From Allantophomopsis cytisporea (lineage: Eukaryota > Ascomycota > Leotiomycetes > Phacidiales > Phacidiaceae): DNA of 64,000 nt. Where the stretch lies: assembly GCA_024752435.1 (NCBI GenBank), contig CP103023.1, positions 1,674,001 through 1,738,000 of the forward strand, given 5' to 3'. Position numbers and translations under genes: made by a program. Below the pieces are notes generated by a model, which was given only the letters and a program-made list of their open reading frames with translations, was not told the origin of the DNA and searched no databases. Below are positions 56,848 to 64,000 of this stretch, piece by piece. Every line of letters begins with the position of its first letter. Within the stretch, counting starts at the first letter, position 1.

Positions 56848-57960
56848 CTATATTGCTTTTATATTTGATTTGAGCCTTCCAACTTTGACCGCAATCTCCT
56901 TCATTGCTTCTAGTTCACTTTCTTTTCCTCGCCATCTATAGGGTCCACTAGATTGGATCCCTCCTTGTTCAACTATAACGCCTCTGAATATCTCCCCTGG
57001 CTTCCAAGGAACAATATCAGTGGCATATACATCCAAGAGTCGGTGGACTTGAAGCTCCCATTGTTCCCTGTATTAAAGGTAGCAACTCTCGATTAATTTC
57101 CTCAGCCTCTCTGTACTTCTGCTGACTGTTCAGTGCAATTGCAAAGTTCGATTTTGCATGCCCACGTACTTGCATGGTTAGGTCCAGAGTCCTCTCTCTA
57201 GCATGGAAGACATTCCAGAAATACTCTTCCGACTTCGAAAATTCTTCCTGTTCAAGCTTCATGGTTTCAACATAGTGCATACTCATTGAAGTATCGCAGT
57301 GATCTTCATCTAGCATATGCGGTCTCAACTCTATAGCATGCAAACTTGTCTGCTCTGCATCCTTGAGTTTGCTTTCCCCACCATAAACAAAAGAGATCGT
57401 TTACATACTCAAGAGTAAATCTGCGTTTTGCAGCCCCAATGTCTTCTATCTCAAAGCTCTAACAAGCAAATTCACCTTCTCAGCCTCGACAAATCATCGA
57501 TTTTTCTAAAGGACTTCTGTCGAATTGTGCATACGTGTGAGTGTTTGAGGATCCTCGATTCCTGAGACTTTCTCATCTATTTCGAGTGCCTACCTATGAA
57601 ATTCCTCTGTCATAAAATACTTGGTTGGTCTGCGAAGAAGGTTAGCAAAGCTATGGTTACTGATTCAAGATCAGAGTATTCTGGTTCAAGGAGTTGACAT
57701 CTGGCTGCGAAGGTTGTGCGGTGTATCTCCTCCGCTATTGCAAGTTCGTTATATGTCTCGGAGTTCAAGACTATGCTGTACATCTTCCTGAGGGTACCCG
57801 GGTTAGTGGCTCTTGGAATATTTCTTCAAGATTATGATCTGTAGCAATTTGCACGCCATTCTTACACAGATCTCTGTAGGCAGCCTTCCAATTTTTTATG
57901 TTTGCGGATTTCTTGATTGTTGTAGCTGCCATTGCATCCACTAGAATCTGATCAACTATG
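56848..57960 (-). pseudogene. Decayed tetratricopeptide-repeat (kinesin-light-chain-like) gene
   Basis: On the minus strand, protein-like segments in different frames follow each other. 57930-57780: MAATTIKKSANIKNWKAAY. 57800-57640: LNSETYNELAIAEEIHRTTF and LLEPEYSDLESVTIALL. About 57590-57540: EIDEKVSGIEDPQTLTRMHN. 57343-57017: KSNFAIALNSQQKYREAEEINRELLPLIQ. The GxEDPQTLTRMHN and NFA-AL-x-Q-x-KY-x-EAEE patterns are those of fungal TPR proteins often fused to NACHT or NB-ARC domains. Stops and frame changes break it repeatedly, and short introns do not account for all of them. I see no nucleotide-binding domain nearby. It could alternatively be a gene with several unusual introns. Confidence 0.5.
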
Positions 57961-58676
57961 CTTTCAAGCTATAACGAGAGGGAGGGAGTCATAGAAATAC
58001 CGATTATACTCTTAGATCGACGATTTCAAATTCTGTATGTTTTAGTTTCTTTCAGGATCATTTTTATTTCTGGAAATCACATCTCAGTTGTGCAATTTGT
58101 TTTCGTCTTCAGTATTGAAAGTTGTTTCCTGCTATATTTTTACATGGTAGTCGGGGCAACTCTAAGTCTGTCATTGATAAGCAATTTGACAAGCATACAT
58201 TATGCTTAACCTATTGGAGTGAATTTGATACAACGCCCATGGATATTTCTAACAGTTAATGAGCCCTTATGTTGTAAATCAATGCAATTACCTAGATATG
58301 GAGACACGATCGTAGGGATCCTATTGCTACATTAAATCACTGAAGCATACAAAGCACTCCATTATATACAAACCAACAATGGCGAGAATCGCGGATCTGT
58401 GCATATTGGTGCTGGATCAACCACATTTATCTTAGTTACCTGACCTTTATGCCTGATTCCTTCCTACTATATTCTACCAACTTCACGCAACAAACCACAT
58501 CTGTACTGGTTAGGAAGGAACCTATTGTTAGAAAGTCTAAGTTATTCTCAACCCATTCAATCCCAACTTGGCCCACTCGCTCCACATGCCCACACCCGCC
58601 CCCAGCGAGTCGGTCGCTTAGCCACCATTTGAACATACAAATATAGATTAGAATTAGGCCGCAATCTTCAACAAGC
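57961..58676. other. Intergenic region before tRNA-Ser
   Basis: 716 bp. AT-rich, with an 83-codon hydrophobic frame (57958-58209) that looks like chance. Nothing else seen. Confidence 0.5.
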
Positions 58677-58757
58677 GGCCAGGTGACGGAGTGGTTAACG
58701 TGACAGCCTAGAAAGCTGTTGCCTTCGGGCGCACAGGTTCGAATCCTGTCCTGGTCG
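58677..58757 (+). tRNA. tRNA-Ser (anticodon AGA)
   Basis: 81-nt cloverleaf. Acceptor GGCCAGG (58677-58683) pairs with CCTGGTC (58750-58756, one G-U), discriminator G73 at 58757. D arm with AGTGGTTAA loop, anticodon stem ACAGC/GCTGT around loop CTAGAAA giving AGA, long variable arm GCC-TTCG-GGC typical of serine tRNAs, T arm ACAGG-TTCGAAT-CCTGT. No intron and no encoded CCA. It reads UCU (and, after A34 to inosine, UCC and UCA). Confidence 0.96.
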
Positions 58758-58761
58758 ATTC

Positions 58762-58773
58762 TTTTGCATTTTT
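58762..58773 (+). terminator. RNA polymerase III terminator
   Basis: A T4 run starts four bases after the tRNA 3' end, backed up by a T5 run at 58769-58773. Confidence 0.75.
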
Positions 58774-59609
58774 GCGGTAGTTTTCGGGCGCATTCATTTT
58801 GGCAGTCCATTTTTGGTTTGTTTTGCTTCTTGAGATTCTAGAGAATGCGCTCGCGAATTTTGGCAATGAGTTTTACTTTCTACTTTGGTGCTGGATAAGC
58901 GGGTGTAGGCGAGCAATGAGCATTTTCTGTTGCTTGGTTGTTGGGAGCTCGAAAGATTAGGGGAGGATTAGGATTAATGGTAGAATATATGAAATCAGGG
59001 GCGGAATATACATACTGAGGCTGATAGGTAAAAAAATCCTACCAAATTTGTGCGACTAAAGTTTTGCTGCGAGATATGAAGGTCTTGGATATAAGGGCCT
59101 TACGAAGTTCCCTGGATTAGACTCATACCAATTACGTACACTGTCATTACAACTTCACATTGAGCCTCCACACACTCCAAGCATTATAGTAATACCTATT
59201 CATGTTCTTCATATCTAATGCGGTTCATCCTCACTACCCCGAAAACACGCCTGTACACCAGCACGAACCCACCGCCTATTTACCCATACCTATACCCATA
59301 CCCATATCCTCCGCGAGGCCAGCCTTATGGTATCATGAAAAACAAAAGGAGAGAGAAAAGAGCCGCTAAAGAGGAGAGCGAGTAAATGAGGGCTATGTGC
59401 AATGATGCTCTGCTATGCCACTGGGTACAAACAATTATGGAATTAGGGAATTATGGTATGGAACGAGTGTCGCTATGCCATGCAGAAAACAAACCGAAAG
59501 TCTGAATGACCCGAGAAAATAAAAGCAGGATTGAAACCCGTTGAGCAGAGCAGAGAAGAAAGTGGTGCTGTGTTATGGTGCTACTGGTGTAGAAGAAGGC
59601 TAGAAAGCA
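58774..59609. other. Intergenic region, 3' flank of the WD40 gene
   Basis: About 840 bp. A short CCCATA-type repeat occurs near 59282-59308. No gene seen. Confidence 0.5.
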
Positions 59610-61988
59610 TCAGAAGAGCCCAATAGGAGCCATATGCGCAGCCCGGCGCCTCATGTGCGTAGCCGTGCGCATGCTCCTGGGATCTTTACAAACCTCCTCA
59701 AGGGTAGGTTTCCAGTCAAAGCCTTCCTCGACTCCGCGGTCTTCATCATCACTGTCATCGATGCCTACGCAACCGTAGGTTTCTCCAAAGCCAGTGCGTT
59801 CGTATTCAATGATACCGCCACGTGCACTATCGCAGCTCGCGACGTAAAATTCCTGACCATCAGGCGTGAAAGAGATACCACCAATCTCCCCGAAGAAATC
59901 GAGTACTTGCTTAGAGGCGTATGTTTCGGCATCGATCACGTTGACAATATCGGCTGGCTCGGCGGCGAGGAGAACACGCTTTCCGGAGCCAATAGGGGAG
60001 AATCGTAGAGATCGAGCACCTGCTAGTTCGGTACCGAGATTGTGGACTGGCTTCTTCCAGTTTCGCGCATCCCAGATTTTGATGGTTTGATCTTGGTTTC
60101 CTGTGGCGACATGGATGCCATCATCGGCCCAAGCACACGCAAATCCAAAATCCTTGTGACCTGACAGTGTCTGCAAGACCTCGCCACTATCTGTGCTAAG
60201 GACGATCACATCTGTAGTATCTCCCACCAGCACTCGTAGCCGATGGTCAGGAGAAGCAGCTGTACAGTTCATGGCATATGGAAATTTGACTTTATAGAAG
60301 TATTGTTGAGTTGTGAGGTCCATAACACGTAGACCATCATCGTTCGAAGATACCGTTGCTATTGGTAATCCCGAGTTGCGGGAGAGATCGATGGAAATAG
60401 AGTTTGTAATGCTGTTGGGATGTTCGGTGAAGAGACCTTCATGGTGTTTGGTTCCAACAGGACCATTCAGGTTCAGCAAAGCATATTCGCCGCAAAAGCC
60501 ACCAGCTAGAAGAACACCATGAGCTGCAGCAAGCGTCGAAATCTGGATGCCGCCTGGGAAAGAGTGTACAGGTTGTACTATTGGGTCAGTCAAGTCAATG
60601 ACTGTGTCCTTAGTTCCTGCCAAGGGGTTGGCTTGATAAACCATGGATCTACCAGGATAGAAGACTTGATGACGAGATGTACAAGCCAGAAGGTTACGCA
60701 ATTGAAAATGAGAGAGGTTCGGTCTATGTTTCAAGTCCATTCGTCGAAACCTGAAGTAGTTCTCGGAATTTGGTGTTGGCTCAGGGTGGTGATATCGCTA
60801 TAAAACCATTAGTAACAACCAAGAATAAGCCCAATATAGTCTGCAAAGAGTTCCATTTCATGTAAGTAGGCACGTGAGCTGTGATTTCTTATATCAAAAT
60901 CAAGTCAAGTGTCCATATACCTGCTACATATTCGCATGATGACAAAGCAAACGCGAGGAATCATTAATGAAAAAAGTCTTCTAGCTTACTGCATGCATAT
61001 GCGATTGTCGCAAGTTGGTGTAGTTTGTATAGGTCTGTTTGCGCATCTGTCTGGCCTCATTGCGCGTAACACCTAGAGCGTCCCAATTTAAGCCTTGTAG
61101 ATCACACAGCTCTCCCTGAAGGTCGCTTCTTGCGACAATTGATGGTCTCTCGATTCGTTCTCTTGTGACAGCAGGAAGGTGGGGTATCCTTCGACCACCC
61201 TTAAGAGGCTCCTCGCCGGTGTAACTGCCCCAAGACCATAGGAAGTCGAATAGGTTGAGATTGTACTGATCCTCCACTGTGGATATGTCAGCTTGAATAC
61301 TTCCCGCTGTGTTCTCCGTCTGATCTTCCGTATCCCATATCAGGAGATTGTGAACATCGACAACCATCCCAATAGATTCGAGAAATTCGGGGAGTGTTTC
61401 CTCCTGGAGAGAGAGAGAATTACTGTTGTCATTCATTGCGCCCATATGTCCTCCCCAACCAGTCTGTCCAGGTGGAACATTATGGGTATCTATTGAGCCT
61501 TCTTCAATCGACCACAAATCCACATCGTCATCGTGAAAGTCGACAGGCGCATTTGGTTGATTTGATTCGAATCCATGGGCATGAAGCTGAGCCATATAAA
61601 GGTTCGCCGGCGCCGCAGTCGTGCCCTCCATATTTGGAACGACAAGAGCAAGATTTTCCTCGCCCATGATTTCCGCATCGATCATATTCATTTCGAGGTT
61701 GAGGGATTGCGCATGTTCGTTGGTGATATTGCTTAGCGGGACCCCGCCTTCCATATCCACGTCCTCATCACTGGAATAACCGTCCTCGTCCGACATATAA
61801 GGTTCAGCATTTAAATCTGAAGAAAGAGCGAGCGTGACTCCATCTGTATGTACGGGAGCAGCCGGGGGGAGGGTGGGGTCGTGGCTGCTGTATTCATGGC
61901 CGAGGTCCTGGTCGTGTTCGTCCAATTCGTTGGTCTCGCGCATTATGGTGATCGCATTGTTGTTCGTCCAAACCACAGCTTCTGGCAT
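59610..61988 (-). CDS. WD40-repeat protein with long acidic N-terminus
   Basis: Two exons on the minus strand, 61988-60990 and 60797-59610, with a 192-bp phase-0 intron, give 728 residues. The first 290 residues are acidic and disordered (YMSDEDGYSSDEDVDMEGG). A conserved block near 295-350 (LQGLNWDALGVTRNEARQMRKQTYTNY, then ENYFRFRRMDLKHRPNLSHFQLRNLL) crosses the splice site and supports it. A WD40 propeller follows (HKDFGFACAWADDGIHVATGNQDQTIKIWDARNWKKPV is the best repeat; others are degenerate). An acidic segment and a basic end close the protein. The layout is shared by an uncharacterised fungal family; the propeller probably serves as a binding platform, partner unknown. The intron has no protein-like frame. 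Confidence 0.8.
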
Positions 61989-64000
61989 CGCACCTGCCTG
62001 TCTGTTCTTGCTATGCGTTGGACCGGTGTAGCAGGGATCAGAATATCATGGGAAAGTCGCAGAGAGAGCAAGAAGGAAAACAAAGTAGCAAACAGCAAAT
62101 AACAATTAGCAACTGGCAAAGAAGAACAAGGAAGTAGCCGCCAAAGGATTCAGAAAGAATGTGAGCCAGTGAGTAAGAGTGAAGTAAAGAGTCGAGAGTA
62201 GGAGTAGACGGGAGAGAAGGAGGATGGAGATGTCAGATTGGTGGAACGGCAGAGATAACGTTCGTCGTATGTAGGGTCAATTTGAGTGCAGTGGTGGTGG
62301 TGGTTGTGGAAGTGGAAGTGGTCAATCGTGGCGGATCACCAGTTTGTGGTTGGTGTAAGTTGGTGAGTGGGTGTGGTGGTTGTATGTATGTCTTGGTACA
62401 TAGACAGAGTGAGTACATCGGATGGGATAGGATTTGGACGGGATTGTATGGGACTGTTTTGGGGCATGTATGTACAGAGTACCAAGTGCAGTGTAGTGCA
62501 TCAGCCAACAGATGCTTCTTCGCTTTCGTGTGACGCAGCGAGTGAGTCGAGGAAAGTTCTGTGTCACCCCTCGCGCGCACTGATCAGATGCTGCAGATGC
62601 TGTGATGCTGTGATGCTGTGATGCCATAGCAAAAAGGTAAATAAATGCAGAGCAAGACGAGGAGGTGGGGGAGGAGTCGTTGTTGGTGGAGGGGAGGAGT
62701 GTGTTTGTGTGGATGAGATGTGAGAAATGAGTTATGAGCAGGCCAAGGGAATCCTTGGTAATTCTGCCGTGGTACCTCGGGGGCGTGAGGTGGATAAACC
62801 ACGCTGAACACGACAAAACACGAGCAGACAGCACGAATTCAGCACGCATTGATATTGCATACAAACCATTCTAGATCGTGTCTCCAAAGCAGGGTGTTCT
62901 ATCTCGTACTCTTGAAGCAAGGAAGCATCAGGTTGTCCAAATGTGGTATATCATCAAGATTCCGCCCATACTGCTGCTCGTAATCCACGAACTATGTACC
63001 TACATACAACGGATAACGACTAACGCCGTATCTCCAAACTCTACCTTCTCGTACAGCAGAGTCTATCTCCAATCTACATTCCCAAGGACATAGTCGCGCA
63101 TGTTTGTTGCGTGCAAAGCAGATTTCTGGAAGAAGACAAGAAGAAAGACAAAGCTTACAGAAAGACAAAATCCAAGATTACATACGCAGTACAGCCTCCA
63201 ATCCAACCTGCTAACTGTATATATCATTACACTTTCGAGAAGCATGCAGTATCAGCTCCTTTCCACTCACAGTATACAGAAAGACAAATATACTTCATAA
63301 ACGTACATACACCCAACTCACCATCTATCCAATCTAATCCCTCGCATCAATCCACGCCCATCCCACGCCCATTGAATTCCACTCGTACGGTCAGCAGCAC
63401 CGAGAATGGTGCAAACGACACCAGATGAAGACAAGCGGCGCGAAGGCAGTAATGCCGTAAGGGCCCTCGCATCAGACACGCCAATTGCCACACTCTGTAC
63501 TGATAGGAAACGATGGCGCAAGTTGCAAAATATGATAGCGCAGCTTACATAGTACTACGAAGCAGCAAGAATCTTGGGCCGCAAGCGAGAGAGCATGCAT
63601 GAGCATCGAAGATTCTGTGCTGCAGGCTACCGCATTGGGAGGCGCGGAGGCGGGTATGTTGGTTGGAATGGTACGGCGCGATGGGAACCGGGGCGTGGAG
63701 CGTGGAGCGGTGGGGCCGTGGGCTGCAAGTTCCCGAGGCGGGTATGAGTATTGCGGAGAGAGTTTATGACAGAACTTAATGGGATGTTTTTGAGTGGTGA
63801 GGTAGGCGAGGAGGTAGGATGGTGACTGGATGAGTAGATAGGAGGTGGAGGTATTTTCAATGTGGATGAGTGGTGTCGGCTGTAGCAGTCAAGTGACAAG
63901 GAGGATGCAGAGAGTCCTGCTGGCATGGGCAGTAACAAGTACGTGGTACATACACTACATGAATTCATATAATACAATGCCGGAGGAACAGGTAATCTCG
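61989..64000. other. Repeat-rich non-coding region upstream of the WD40 gene
   Basis: 2 kb to the window end. Contains GGT/GGA-rich purine tracts (62290-62320), a TGTGATGC octamer repeated three times (about 62601-62624), and a TACGCAGTA word at 63183. The reading frames on both strands follow the low-complexity DNA and are not convincing genes. Part of it must be the WD40 promoter and leader. Confidence 0.5.

Noticed and set aside
57958..58209. Hydrophobic 83-codon frame
   Set aside because: AT-rich DNA easily codes Phe, Leu and Ile; no membrane-protein features such as flanking charges or conserved motif.
1..64000. Search for CRISPR arrays, insertion sequences, operons or phage genes
   Set aside because: The window is eukaryotic nuclear DNA. 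No regularly spaced repeat-spacer array, transposase or reverse-transcriptase frame was seen.

Overview
The window looks like nuclear DNA of a filamentous ascomycete (Pezizomycotina). Genes are mostly intron-poor, with short GT-AG introns of about 45-100 bp, lie on both strands without operons, and are separated by long non-coding gaps rich in simple repeats. Several products belong to families typical of these fungi: a CYT-4/Dss1 mitochondrial RNase, an Fmp42-type transporter, a PSI-type ER protein and a cupredoxin-like serine-rich GPI protein. A member of Leotiomycetes would fit, but that is an impression from protein style and not something proven here.

Layout. 1-192: 3' end of an unrecognised gene. 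1132-7652: an MLH2-type mismatch-repair protein (-) and valyl-tRNA synthetase (+), divergent. 8037-11231: a PLP trans-sulfuration-type enzyme and a DUF4185-like beta-propeller protein. 11232-16820: an AT-rich stretch holding a cupredoxin/serine-rich gene and a polytopic membrane protein gene, each interrupted by one in-frame stop codon. 17245-19098: Fmp42-like transporter (-). 20129-24264: a Hos2-type histone deacetylase (-) and an ING-family PHD protein (+), divergent across a pyrimidine-rich microsatellite region. 24265-32737: about 8 kb with only one small membrane-protein gene (27244-27748). 32738-35097: UDP-glucose pyrophosphorylase with a 751-bp first intron. 36669-41292: a tricalbin. 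43070-45098: an oxysterol-binding-protein homologue with seven exons. 45484-46233: the small U2AF subunit (-). 46992-50750: CYT-4-like RNase and an upstream mitochondrial-type protein (-), whose coding regions overlap. 51145-52012: a PSI-domain membrane protein (+) and the molybdopterin synthase small subunit (-), tail to tail. 52613-55332: a Zn2Cys6 transcription factor. 55333-58676: a gene-poor stretch with a decayed TPR gene. 58677-58757: tRNA-Ser(AGA). 59610-61988: a WD40 protein (-). 61989-64000: repeat-rich non-coding DNA.

How the genes relate. Most are independent housekeeping genes in mixed orientation, and there is no biosynthetic cluster. Three divergent pairs may share promoters (MLH2/ValRS, HOS2/ING, and the mitochondrial protein/PSI protein). 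Mitochondrial gene expression is a recurring theme: a dual-targeted ValRS, CYT-4 and its overlapping neighbour. The most notable observations are an open, ATG-less, presequence-like extension in front of ValRS, the two neighbouring nonsense-bearing genes, the overlapping same-strand coding regions at CYT-4, and a 9-bp motif recurring in the non-coding gaps.
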